Program-made: the position numbers and the translations under genes | In this document: one piece after another, positions 1 to 10,984 of the stretch | Layout: every line of letters begins with the position of its first letter | How positions within the stretch are numbered: position 1 is the first letter of the stretch | The notes under the pieces: model-generated | The model's input: the letters and a program-made list of their open reading frames with translations, nothing else | The model's database searches: none | What the model was told of the DNA's origin: nothing | Origin: Arachis hypogaea | Lineage: Eukaryota; Streptophyta; Magnoliopsida; Fabales; Fabaceae | Length of the DNA: 64,000 nt | Direction: 5' to 3' | NCBI RefSeq assembly: GCF_003086295.3 | Contig: NC_092051.1 | Location: 21,633,940-21,697,939, forward strand

Positions 1-1010
1 TTATCCTCATTCTATTCTTCCTAATAAAAAATAGAAATTGAGCACAAGCACCACTTTTGCATTGAGCTGCTGGTCCACTTAGATTGAAAAATTGTATTTG
101 CTGCATTTGTGTCCTATTGGCTATTAATGAAAGACTTTATAAACCACTTGTAATTCAAAATTTCCATTCTAAAAAGTTAATTAGCACGAGAAAAATATTA
201 ATCAAATTTTTTTCTTAGTAATGGTTAGTATTTCTTTCTTTCTTTCTATCTATAATCATGTTGATTAATTCAAAATGTTAGGGACATAATACAAGCACAA
301 ATCAAAGAAGGATTTAGAACAGTGACACAGATTGAAACTATTAGCCATGTTTGTCAAAGACATGTGAATTTCAAGTTAAAAGTTCTTATGAAAAATTTGT
401 AGCAGCATCAGAACTTATTCAGCAGATTAGACAATAAAAGCCTTAATAATAAATACATAAAATTTCTTAAACCTCAAACTAAATCTAGTAATCTACTATT
501 AAATATTAATAGAAAAACAAATTCCATCATATTAATAAGTTTAAGACTCACTATTAGTCAAAAGGGAGAATAATAATATTTTGCTGGAAATAAATTTGTT
601 ACTTATAATTCACTCATCTAAATTGAGATTTGCTCTTTACTAGTGAAACCTCATGGGTCTTATGTTATTGAGATTCGGTGATGAGTGATGACACCGGAAA
701 ATATAAGGGGTTTTAAGCCATTATTCTTAGATTTCTACTACAGCAAATTTCAGGAAATTTATTAGTGTTCAAGCCATTTGATCTTTAAGTAGCTACAACA
801 TATAAATCGAATACAAAGCATCACATAGGCATTCAATCAAACATGTGGTGTGCAATTCAGAAATTTAGCATAATCAAGTAATTTTTAGCAGCATTCAACT
901 CATAAAAGCCATAATCCAACATTTACAAGTTAACAAAGATCTAATAAACTAATCCTAACCTATCTTAACCACTTAAATCCACTAACAATATGAAAATTTT
1001 AACTAACTAA
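1..1010. other. AT-rich intergenic DNA, no gene seen
   Basis: No open reading frame of useful length, no splice-consistent coding stretch and no terminal repeats were recognised. It may be flank or interior of an element whose other parts lie off the left edge. Confidence 0.6.
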
Positions 1011-1370
1011 TTAATTAAAGAAAATAGACTGGAAAGCAGAGCAAAGAGAGAACCTGAGGTGATGATTAGGGTTCTTGAAGCAAAGACAGGGAAAAAGAAC
1101 AAAGCTGAGTAATAAATACTGTTCACAAAAATTAGAACCTTGCAGAGGATGCACAAAGAGAAGAGGAGGCACGAACAATCTAGCAAAGGGGCAGTGTCTG
1201 AGGCTGGCAGGGGCGCGGGTTCTGAGACCGGCGGAGGCAAACACATGCAGGAGGCGGAGCGGTTGTTCAGAAGTGAAGGCTGGTACCTGGGATTGCGATT
1301 GACGATGGTGGAGGTGGTCTGAGGTGTGAGATTAGAGGCTGGAGTGGTGGATGTATGAGACCAGAGACAG

Positions 1371-1500
1371 GAGGCAGAGCAAGAGCGGCCAAGCACGAGC
1401 GGCAACGCACAGACAGAGGCAGAGCACGCAGAAGGAGCGCGAAGCACAAGCGGCAACCACAGACCGGAGGCAGAGCACGCAGAAGGAGGGAGAAGGAGAT
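1371..1500. repeat. GC-rich tandem repeat, about 45-51 bp units
   Basis: Three successive units begin with GAGGCAGAGC at 1371, 1416 and 1467, each followed by AAGCAC.AGCGGCAAC-type sequence. The tract is purine-rich and stands out from the AT-rich surroundings. Short overlapping ORFs on both strands here (about 1007-1611) are a product of this composition. I see no known domain. Confidence 0.7.
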
Positions 1501-1604
1501 GAAGAACTGACCACGAAACGATGAAACCAAAAGACAGTTCTGATAAAAGGTTTGGTTTTTGGCAAGTTTTTTTTTTGGTTGCCTACGGTATCCCCCAACC
1601 CAAC

Positions 1605-1692
1605 AGGTCAAGGACTAATCCATCGCGGATCAGAGCTCCATTTAAGGGTCTGCCGCTGGTCAATGAGTTGCTGCATGCACAAGGCGGGAGAA
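1605..1692 (+). repeat. Dispersed repeat, copy A
   Basis: The block AGGACTAATCC...GAGCTCCATTTAA...CGCTGG.CAA...TTG.TGCATGCACAAGGC is repeated at 19283-19367 in the same orientation with scattered substitutions. Both copies follow a T-run ending in GGTT. Class unknown; a SINE or LINE tail is possible but not shown. Confidence 0.7.
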
Positions 1693-1740
1693 GGCAAGTT
1701 AACCTAGGTATGTTGCTGTGATACGAGGGAGAAGGCACTC

Positions 1741-2503
1741 AAAAACTAAAATTTCCTGAACCTAAAAGGCGATTTTGATAAAGTTTTAATTTTTGGCGCA
1801 AAGTAAATAATAAGTGGCATTGAAATAACTGTGTATAACAATTTTTTTAAAATTAAAATTATATCTAATTTTTAATATCAAATTAAAAAGGATAAAATTA
1901 CAACAAAAATATATTCAATAAGTTATAGAATAGAATATTGATATTTAAAAGATAGATATTTTAAAAAAATTATATTTAATAATAATTTTAAAATATTTAA
2001 ATTTTGAATTATTATAATGTAAATAATTAAAAGAATAAATTAAAAAATAATATGAGGTAACTAAAAAAGTCAAAATTAAATATACGATGGTATATAAAAA
2101 TTTGTATAAGAAATTTAATATTAAATATAATAAAAATAAAAGAATAAAAAAAATAAGAAGATAGAATATATAAAAAAATAAAAAGATAGAGTCTTCCAAG
2201 TTTAACTAAAAAAAATAAAATATAATATACAATGATATAAAAAAACTAATAAAAATATAGTCAATTTAGTTCTAAAATTTAGGATTGGATAAGTATATTT
2301 GTTAAATTTTTTTATTTAGTACTGAGTACGTACTACCTGAATTAAAAGAGTTATGGTGAATAATAGATTAATTTACTAGTTTTATATTTTAATGGTTGAT
2401 CTATAATGATTCAATTAATTATTTTAAGATTGTAATTTATTTCATATTTGATATTATATAAAAATAATTATTAACTTAATAAAAAATTAAATAATTTTTT
2501 TAT
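1741..2503. other. AT-rich spacer
   Basis: Extremely AT-rich low-complexity sequence. The 84-codon minus-strand frame at 1945-2199 translates to a Phe/Leu/Tyr/Ile-rich string typical of random AT-rich DNA. No gene seen. Confidence 0.6.
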
Positions 2504-2512
2504 TTTTTAAAA

Positions 2513-2877
2513 GGGTAAAGTATACTTTTTGTCCCTGAAGTTTGACAAAAGTTTCAAAAATACTCCTAAGTTTTATTTTGTTTCAATTTTGTCCCAAAAG
2601 TTTTCGATTTGCATCAAATATACCTTGGCGGCTAATTTTTCAAAAAATTTAAGACCAATTCAACAACAGTTTCATAAGAACAACCCTTAACACAAGCAAA
2701 TCAAGCATCATTTTCATGCATTATTGTTAGATTGGTCTTAAATTTTTTGAAAATTTAGCGGTTGGGGTATATTTGATGCAAATCGAAAATTTCTTGGACA
2801 AAATTGAAACAAAATAAAACTTAAGGGTATTTTTGAAACTTTTGCCAAAGTTCAGGGACAAAAAGTATACTATACCC
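2513..2877. mobile_element. Mutator-like MITE (foldback, 365 bp)
   Basis: The left arm begins GGGTAAAGTATACTTTTTG and the right arm is its inverse, ending ...AGTATACTATACCC. The arms stay complementary for over 100 bp (GTCCCTGAA, AAAAGTTTCAAAAATAC, AAATTGAAACAAAATAAA). The element is flanked by an identical 9-bp target duplication, TTTTTAAAA, at 2504-2512 and 2878-2886. A 9-bp duplication is the Mutator signature; family assignment is inferred from this alone. No coding content. Confidence 0.9.
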
Positions 2878-3329
2878 TTTTTAAAATATTAAAAAATATA
2901 TTTTAAAAATAAACCAACTAAATTTGATGGTTGCCCCACCAAAAGTACCCATTTCGTTGGCGCCAAGCACACAATGGCTTTCCCCACCAGAAGTTTCAAT
3001 TCGTGTGCGCCCCTCCTGAGATGACGACTAAATCCATTTCGCGGGTGCTTTGCGAACAATGGCCCTGCGGGTTTTCGTAAAGCTTTCTCTGCATGCGTAT
3101 TATGGGAATTAATATATTTTATTTACTTATTTATTTAAAAAAAAACCTGCATTAATAAGCTCTAATGTACCTATTAATCCAATTTTTAAAAATATGTATA
3201 ATAATAAATAAGATGTTAATTGGTATGATGATTATTTCATATTTTGATTAAGAGGTTTTGGAATTGAAAGGTGCAAACAAAAATGGTACCTTTTTATAAG
3301 TTATATATAATTAAGATTATTTTAGGAAA

Positions 3330-3899
3330 AAAAACTTTATTTTGGAATAGTAAAAATATTTGGGACAAATCATAGACTAATTTAAAATATAAATAATATT
3401 TTTATACTAAATTTTAAAAGTTTTCAATAAATATTTGAAATCTGTTTGAAAATTGATGAACTTTCAAACTGATTTTACAAATGATGCTATTTTCGTCCCA
3501 AATTTGTGAGAAAAAATATTGTCCACTTCGAAGGATTAGTTATAATAAAAGTATTTAAGACTAATTATAGACAAATTTGGGATAGAATTAACATTTTTCA
3601 AAATGCGTCTCAAATCCGTCTGAAGTTAATGCGCATATTCAGATGGAATACGGACGAATTATAGTTTTTGTCCAAAATGTGTTGCTAATCTGTATGAAAA
3701 TTTTGGCGCCATCTAAAAAAAATTTGGCGCCAAAATTTGGGACAAAATTTAGACAATTTAGGACAGAATATATTATTCCAATATCTCCACTAAAAATTGT
3801 TCAACATTTGTCTCAAATTTGTCCGAAATGAAAAAGTCATTCAGACGGAATAAATTTCGTTTGAAATTTTCGTCTGAAAAAATTCTATTTCTAGTAGTA
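3330..3899. mobile_element. Possible CACTA-type element end
   Basis: The right end reads CTATTTCTAGTAGT, the inverse of the CACTA-like terminus ACTACTAGAAATAG, with the outermost G replaced by A. Inside are many short subterminal motifs on both strands of the form CGTCTGAA, GTCCAAAAT and GGGACAAA, as in CACTA elements. No transposase and no partner left terminus were found, so it is a non-autonomous copy or fragment, and the left limit is approximate. It abuts the Mutator-like element at 3901. DNA at 2887-3330 shows nothing recognisable. Confidence 0.45.
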
Positions 3900-3900
3900 C

Positions 3901-4035
3901 CTTCGAAAATTTTAAAAATGCTACAAATCTGCCCAACGGTGAGGAGAACCCTTCTCCGTTAAACTGAGCTTGGTGATGTGGCAAACGGAATTCCAATGTG
4001 ACATCCGTTAAGGGCTTCAATCCCTTTTCTCCCTT
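3901..4035 (+). repeat. MULE left terminal inverted repeat
   Basis: Starts CTTCGAAAATTTTAAAAATG and pairs with the inverse of 9337-9471. Shared blocks include GCTACAAAT, GAGGAGAA, AGCTTGGTGATGTGGCAAA, GGAATTCCAA and CTTCAATCC. Identity looks near 80 percent by eye. Confidence 0.85.
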
Positions 4036-4097
4036 ATATAGATTTGAGAGAGAACATTTTCCCAATTTCACCAGAAAGCAAAACCCTAACCATTGCC

Positions 4098-4640
4098 ATG
4101 CATGGTGGAAGCAGAGTCATGTCCAATAATAATCGAAGGACACAGTCTATGAAAAATAGTAGCTCTGAAGGGCTCGAAGAACATGTAAGCAAGCCATATG
4201 ATGGGATATGCTTCTGCCGTCTTCAGGTGGTGGCGTTGAAGTCGAAGACGAGGAGAAACCCAGGAAGATGGTTTTTCAGGTGCCCTCTGTGGAAGGTATG
4301 TATGAATTTTCTGCTTCATTTGTCCCCCTATTGACAATTGAGCTTGATGAATGGCTTTTGTGCTGGGCAGACGAAGAACACTGGGTGTCGTTATTTTCAG
4401 TGGATGGACAAAACTAATGAGGAATCAGTTGGGGTGGAGGAATGCTCTAAGAATGGCTCACTAGTATGCAATGTATGTGGAGTCTTGAAAGGAAAATTTA
4501 CCAGTGTTGAGACTGAGACGATACACAGAGATCGAAAGATGATGATAGAGCAGATGAAGAGAGTTGAATTGCTTCTACGTATCATTCTGGGTGGACTTGT
4601 ACTGAGTTTGATTATGAGTTTAATTTATTTGGTTAGATAG
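4098..4640 (+). CDS. GRF-type zinc-finger protein carried in a MULE
   Basis: Two exons, 4098-4295 and 4371-4640, joined by a 75-bp GT-AG intron in phase 0, giving 155 residues. The GRF zinc finger spans about residues 38-79: Cys38 and Cys40, then Gly-Arg-Trp-Phe-Phe-Arg-Cys62, then Gly-Cys72-Arg-Tyr-Phe-Gln-Trp-Met-Asp. The intron falls inside the finger. A basic coiled-coil-like stretch follows and residues about 133-153 form a hydrophobic segment, suggesting a membrane tail. Small plant proteins of this layout (uncharacterised At4g04775-like group) are known; their role is unknown. An in-frame upstream ATG at 4044 would add 18 residues; 4098 is my choice. The reading frame is open although the neighbouring transposase is dead. 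It starts about 60 bp inside the left terminal repeat. Confidence 0.75.
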
Positions 4641-5123
4641 GACAAAGGATGCATGCAGGACAGGGTTTATTGATGAATGTTATGTGTTATTGTTGCATAG
4701 AAGTTATGTTGACATTGTTGTGGCTATTTACTTACTTGTTAATGAAATGGATCTGTGTCTTGAATTCGATTGCATCACTAACAAAAGCATCAATGGAGTG
4801 AAGTGCAACTAACTAAACAGGTAACTCAGACGTTAACTAAGTTTAAATAGACTTAAGAAATCAAATTTGCTAAAAGCACAAGATTAAAACCAAAATAATT
4901 GGTCTGCATAACATTAAGCATTAGCACAAATTGTTCCAACCAAAATACTATATACTGGCTAATCAGTCTTAATACCAGACACCAAAACACTCAAATTGTC
5001 CAACAAAGGGCAATAACCATTCATACTAAATATCAACATACAACCCAAAAAGTTAAAAAACCATTGCAACTAAACATTAACTTATAACCCAAAAGATGAA
5101 CTAATTATACAGCCAAGTCTCCT

Positions 5124-8100
5124 TCAAGCTGACAGATTTAGCATGAACTTAGAGAACCTAGAAGTGATTGTTTTAGATGCTCCATTCATAGTTTCATTTG
5201 ACACAACTAGAGTCCTTGTGGAGTCTGGAACTCCTGAACCAGTAGCAGCATTTGAAGCACGTGCAACGGGTCTTATTTGTGGGGGCCTAAATGGTGGGTT
5301 GGGCCTTGGAGTGGTTGTTGGGCCTAACATGGGGTTGGGCTGCTGGAGCTATAGCTGTGGGCCTCAGATGGGGTTGGGCTAATGGGGGCCTCATAATAGG
5401 CATCTTTACTCTGATTCTTTTCCTGCTAGTAGATGCAGCAGCAGCAGCAACAGTATTGGAGGGAGTTTTAGGAGTTGTTGTAGCACTTTTGGTAGATCTT
5501 GGTGCTCTCCTTGCAAGGTTGGATCTAGCAGCTATCCTTCTAGCACCATGACTTGTTGAACCGGATATGTTCATGTTGGCCTACAATAAATTAAATCTAA
5601 TTACTACATGTGAAGTTACTGTAAACAGCAGTTATTGAGATATGTGCTACCTCTTCATCAACTTTAGAGTGTGGGTGAACTTGTGTGAGCTCCTCTTCTA
5701 CTGCATCCATGGTTTTCTCCCAAAACATCTCATACTCTGAGTCTGACATGTCTTCTAAGCCCATGAGTAGCACATTTGCTCCTGTTGCTGGCTGACCTGC
5801 TTGAAGTGCTTGCTGTGCATCTGCATCTTCCTCATCTGCAACATGATTCTTCTTATCAGGACAGGTTCTGAAATTATGTCCTACTTATGAAGACAACATC
5901 ATTCCAGGCATCAATAGATGAGAACAGTCAACAGCAAGAATTATGGAACAAGTGAGTTTTTATTTACCTTTTTGCAATATTTACAATTTATTTTTCTATA
6001 GCTCCTCTTAATTTTGTACTAGCTCTCACTCTGTCTCTCTGATTCATGTCGAGCTCTCTTCTTTGTAGGCATTCCTATTGGCCTCTTGTAAGGTGGTGGG
6101 AGACATGGCAGGCCCTCTGCATCAGTCCAATATTCTTGACTAAGGACAGTGTTGATGTGGTACGTTCTATTGTATGCCTCCATAGTCAGCCAATGGTGGG
6201 CATAATCTTCTGGCCATTGATTTTTTCTTTGAATTGCAGCAACTCCATGACAGCATGGCAGACCTATCAGTTGCCGCTTTCTACAAGTGCAAGTCCTTTC
6301 CTGAGTGTTGACTCGAACTGTTCGACCATGCCTTCTAACTTCAAAGACATTGTGGTCATCATCTCCCACCCATTGAGCTTCCCAATAATTTTCTTCCTTC
6401 TTTTTCTTCTCCAATCTGCTTGTTTGGATAGGAGCCAATTTGCCCGTGTAGGCCATTAGTGCATCTTTATGCGTTTCCATAGTCTTCATGAGGTAATATC
6501 TAATCTCCTCTAGCATGGTAACGATGCTCTTGCCTCTTAGCCCCACCATTGTTGCATTAAGTGATTCAGCATTATTATTCATTATGTTATCCATTTTAGG
6601 CCAAGCAGAGAATCTTGACCTTGACTAAGTTTCTTGCTCATACGTAGACAAATATTTCCAGGCAGAAGTATTAATTCTCTTGATTGCATCCATACCTTCA
6701 TTAAATTTCTGATCAGTCAATGCCCTTGCACATTGAAATAGCAACTGTTTAAGTTCTAGGTCTTTCCAGCGCTTATTGAAATTCCTCCACATATGCATAG
6801 TACAAAACCTGTGATTAACCTCTGGCATAACTTCTTGTTGAGCAAAAATTAGCCCCTATCAATGACTTAGTTAGACAACGTATACTATAAAATAATTGAA
6901 CACACAAGTTAAAGACTAATCTTTTACTTGTCTGACATGAAGTGCCAATCAAATTGTCTATGATCCCCGATATCTGCCAACAAATATTCTAGAAATTCTT
7001 TCCAGTTTTTCTTTATTTCTGCATCAACTACTCCATATGCAACTGGGAATAGATGATTGTTGGCATCCTGAGCAATGGCTGTCAACAGCTACCCCCCAAA
7101 ATAACCCTTCAAAAATGCTCCATCAAGGCATAGAAAAGGCTTACATCCTTACTTGAATCCCTTTTTGCAGACATCTAGACAGATGTATAGACTTCTAAAC
7201 TTAGGCAACCCTTCCTGTTGTGGGGTTGTGCTCATATGGCAAGTGGATCCTGGGTTGGCCTTACGGAGCTCATTCAAGTAAGTCCTTAACTTCAAATATT
7301 GTTCCCTTTCTGTGCCCTCAATGACATCCTTAGCCTTTTCCATTGCCCTAAACATCATCCTCTCTCCGACACATATATCAAACTCAACCTTGAACATATC
7401 TCGAGCCTCTCTATGGGACAAGTTGAGACAGATCCTAATCTTGCTAATCAACTCCTCCGAAACTCATTTACAAGTGACTGACCTACTTCTATTACTCATA
7501 GGACATGTATACTCATCAACCAATATTTTTATTTGGTAACTAGGTGGCTGGTTTCTCCTTGTACAGTAAACCTCCCATGGACAAGTTTCGTTGTAACAGA
7601 TGACCCTGCATCTATGTGGTTCAACCTTGAGAAAAAATGCCTCTTTGCCCATTTGAATACTGTACTTCCTGACTGCATCCTTAAACTGTTGCATCGTGCC
7701 AAACTCCATTCCTAACTCCAATCTAATTTTGCCAAACTTTGTATCAGGATTGTGCTGAGAGAATACCGGGTTTTCATCCTCAGAATCAGAAACGGGCAGG
7801 GTGTGCAGCTCCTTAGAGTGGTACTGATATTCAGTTGGCTCTTCATCATGCATGGTCATTTGGGTTAGGAACAACCACCCGAGCCTGATTCTCTTTCCTA
7901 GGTGGCAGAATCCTCTGTCCGGATGGACGGGATCTTGGATGATGCCTCCGACCTTGAATCCCACAAAAGGCATCTCATCTAATTCAACAACATTATGCAT
8001 TCATATGATTAGGTTATTAATTAACCGACAACTTATGGCAAGTAAAACAGAATCCCAACAATAAACAATATTACTCCTAGGATCTACAATTTATTAACAT

Positions 8101-8963
8101 GATATTTATGAATAACTGCATGTTTTGATAAAAAAAAATATACAATAAATATACTAACCTACATGTGCATCACTATTGTTTTGTGGTGCGGGTTGAGCTC
8201 TACCAGATGGTTGGGGCCTCGAATGTTTCTTCCTGTGTTTCCTTCTCCTGCCATTAGCTTCTTCAGGATTAGATTGTCCCTCCTGGTCTTCAACATGTGT
8301 CTCATGGTTGTCTCCTAAATTGGGGGCCTCATTTTCAATTGTTGCAGCCTGAGTTTGATTAGATAGCTTTTCAGTAGCCATGTCATTTTGCAATGCTTTA
8401 TCATTCCCCCCTTTGCTCAACGTTGGTTCATCCTCTTCTTGCTGCTGCTCCTCGTGTTGTGGGGGATCATCTTGATGATTTCTTTGATTTTTTGAAGGAG
8501 CTCCCTCTACTTCTGTATTATCAGATCCTCCATGCTCTTCATTTTGTGGGGGATCCTGGTGATGATTTTGCTGATCTTCTGAAGGAGGTACCTCAACTTT
8601 TTCATCATTAAAAACCTCAGCCTCATCAACATACTCTGGATCCGCATCAACTGGATGCTTAAAATACAAGTGGACCCTGTTTTCATTTCTCAGTGCAGCA
8701 TCACACAACTTAACCACATCGGCATCCCTTTTGAGCACCCGTAACCCGTTAGCTAAATCTATCCATGGCTCCAACCAATAAACTTCATTATACCTAGTGT
8801 AACCTAAATCTAAAAACAAGCCTTCAACAAGGAATAGATTACATGTATCAACATGCACCCTCTCGATGATACTCACTAAACTACCATTATACTTCAGCAC
8901 ACCATCCGCATCCTTCTCTAACCAACCCCGATGGTGATAAACAAACGTGATATTCGTTGCCAT
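5124..8963 (-). pseudogene. MURA-type MULE transposase, degenerate
   Basis: Reading on the minus strand: an N-terminal PB1-like domain and an acidic, Glu/Gln/Asn-rich linker ending in a basic tract (8963-8154); a MuDR N-terminal DNA-binding region with paired Cys residues (8000-7464); the DDE transposase core (7451 to about 6840) with the recognisable Asp-Gly-Ala-Phe-Leu-Lys-Gly start; the C-terminal core (6828-6625); and a SWIM zinc finger, Cys-Thr-Cys...Pro-Cys-Cys-His, in 6594-6019. Further minus-strand exons carry a CCHC knuckle (about 5990 and 5870) and a basic Pro/Thr-rich tail (5574-5287). Stops interrupt the frame near 7149, 7090 and 6622, and the frame shifts near 7460. It is not expected to make active transposase. 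Confidence 0.85.
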
Positions 8964-9336
8964 CTAACAAAAATTATCACAAAAGTCATAATCAGATAAC
9001 ACAACACATCAAAACAACATCATCAAACCTCCATTGCAAACCCCAACCGATTGATAATAAGAACAACAGAAACATAAAATGCTTACCCAAACCTTGGTTG
9101 TTCGATGGCGGTTTCTTCATTGAATATCAACGCCAAACGTGAGACTGCATGTGACGTTACTAATTCCAAGAGACGAATATAAAAAGACAAGAGACGAAGA
9201 CAAACAGAGACCACCACCAAGAAACTCTTCAGTTTCGCGCGTCCAATTTAGTCTTAGTTAAATATGGTGTTTCACTTAAGGTTAATTTGGTCATTTCATT
9301 TGAATTGGGCAATTAAGATTTCATAAATTAAGGATA

Positions 9337-9471
9337 CAGGAAGAAAATGGATTGAAGTTCTTAACAGATGCCACGTTGGAATTCCATTTGCCACATCACC
9401 AAGCTTCATTTGATGGAAAAGGATTCTCCTCACGATTGGACAAATTTGTAGCGTTTTTAAAATTTTCGAAG
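9337..9471 (-). repeat. MULE right terminal inverted repeat
   Basis: Inverse of 3901-4035, ending ...TTTTTAAAATTTTCGAAG. Sequence just outside (9472-9540) contains a second, looser TIR-like stretch (GTTTTACAAATTCGAGAAC), so the original end may lie further right. Confidence 0.8.
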
Positions 9472-9971
9472 ATATAATTATCGTTAACAAATATTAGAAT
9501 TATTATTGTCAGCGTTTTACAAATTCGAGAACATAATTGATAATTTACTCTATACTTACTTAAATAGGGAACGGAAAAGATTGAGGGACAACGGATCATG
9601 GGAGAAGAAAAATGTAAATAAGCGTGTGAATGTAACTTCATATAAGAAAGATACGTAATAAAAATGAGTAAAAAGATGGATATAATAAAATAGGTTTTAT
9701 AATTTAATTACATATATTAAAGATAATAATATTAATATTAAAAATATAGAGTAATCAAAGGAGTTATAGGAGAAGGAAAAACAAAATCAAATGAATGTAA
9801 ATAATGTAATTTCACAGAAGAAAGATAAGTAGTAAAAAGGAGTGAAAAGAGATAATAAAATAGATTATATAACTCAATTATACATATTAAAGACAGGCAC
9901 AGAAGATTCAAAAATATTTTTATGAGGATTAATAATATATATAATATTAAAATAAAATTTATATAAATAAA

Positions 9972-10700
9972 TTATATGATGTAAGATACATTATAAAAAT
10001 ATATGAATAGAAAATATATTTTAAAATATAAAATTATGTCTGTATTTTTTATTAATAAAGTGGTATACGTTAATTTTTTTATATCATAAAATTTATCGAT
10101 AATAAAATTTGTATTAAATTTTTGAAAAATCTTCTTTTCAATGTAAATCAAAAGATAATTAGCAAAAAATTCATATTTTATTTTGTTTTTAAATCTATTT
10201 TTCATAATATTCATAGCTGAAAAAGATCTCTCAATTGAAGTAGTTGAAACTGGAAGAATTAATACCAAGTGAATCAAATGATCAATCAAATAATATGTTA
10301 AAGATTTTTTTGTATTCATTAACCTTTGACATAACTTGAAAATTGTGCACAACTTACTTAATTCAACGTGATTAGGAACATCATGTTCATAATATTGAGC
10401 TTGCAAATGTGAAATTTCTCTTAGTTATTGAAATCATCTAGATAAAACTGTTCTACTAATTCACATATTTTGTCGATATTGAAAAACTTATAATTATCTC
10501 TGAGATCTAAAATTGAATTTAAAGCAAGCAATTTCACCATATTATCATTGAATCTTCCATTAAACTCTTGCAATTATGTGTCAATTGTTGCAAGAAAAAA
10601 ATTAACACGGTAATAATGTTCCACTGAAATCTGGTCAATAATTTTACGAGTTCGGTCTTTTCTAGGAATAAAGAGATCCACTTTTTGAGATTTGAAAGGT
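9972..10700 (-). pseudogene. hAT transposase C-terminal remnant
   Basis: The minus-strand frame 10406-9972 contains the hAT dimerisation signature: Leu-Pro-Val-Ser-Thr-Thr-Ser-Ile-Glu-Arg-Ser-Phe-Ser-Ala-Met-Asn, then Met-Lys-Asn-Arg. Upstream to about 10700 there are further hAT-like residues in frames broken by stops. N-terminal zinc finger and catalytic Asp regions are missing. No terminal repeats were found. It is an old fragment, unconnected by strand or distance with the MULE on its left. Confidence 0.75.
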
Positions 10701-10803
10701 TTTAATTTAAGTGATAAAAGAAATTCAAATATTTCGGATTTGAAAATTTTATTTAATTAAAAAGTGATTGACAAAATATTTTTTTAGATTTTTTTAATGT
10801 TGT

Positions 10804-10866
10804 TGTTGTTATTATTATTATTATTAGGAGACTCGAATCCGCGACCTCTTAGATGAGTATAGGAAG

Positions 10867-10933
<67 letters not shown>

Positions 10934-10975
10934 GGAGACTCGAATCCGCAACCTCTTAGATAAATATAGGAAGAC
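10804..10975. repeat. Duplicated segment around an (ATT)n microsatellite
   Basis: The block TATTAGGAGACTCGAATCCG...ACCTCTTAGAT.A.TATAGGAAGA occurs twice (about 10820-10867 and 10930-10975), separated by an ATT/TTA microsatellite of about 65 bp (10867-10933). A shorter ATT tract also precedes copy 1. Slippage or unequal exchange between ATT tracts is the simple explanation. Confidence 0.85.
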
Positions 10976-10984
10976 TATGCTATT

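Larger units (their letters stand above)
3901..9471 (-). mobile_element. Mutator-like element (MULE) with GRF passenger gene
   Basis: About 5.6 kb bounded by long inverted repeats of roughly 135 bp (3901-4035 and 9337-9471). It holds a degenerate MURA-type transposase on the minus strand (about 5124-8963) and, near the left repeat, a divergently oriented GRF zinc-finger gene (4098-4640). I could not find a clean 9-bp target duplication. The right repeat may extend outward beyond 9471, while the left is cut short next to a CACTA-like end, which could explain this. The transposase is broken, so movement would depend on another copy. Confidence 0.85.

Noticed and set aside
1007..1611. Overlapping 114-149 codon ORFs on the minus strand
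   Set aside because: They cover a GC-rich tandem repeat, have Cys/Leu/Ser-rich low-complexity translations and no splice or homology support.
5143..5551. Plus-strand Gly/Leu/Ala-rich ORFs
   Set aside because: Antisense of the basic Pro/Thr-rich C-terminal exon of the MULE transposase.
10804..10975. CRISPR-like repeat-spacer pattern
   Set aside because: Only two long repeats around a microsatellite, in a plant nuclear genome; explained by slippage.
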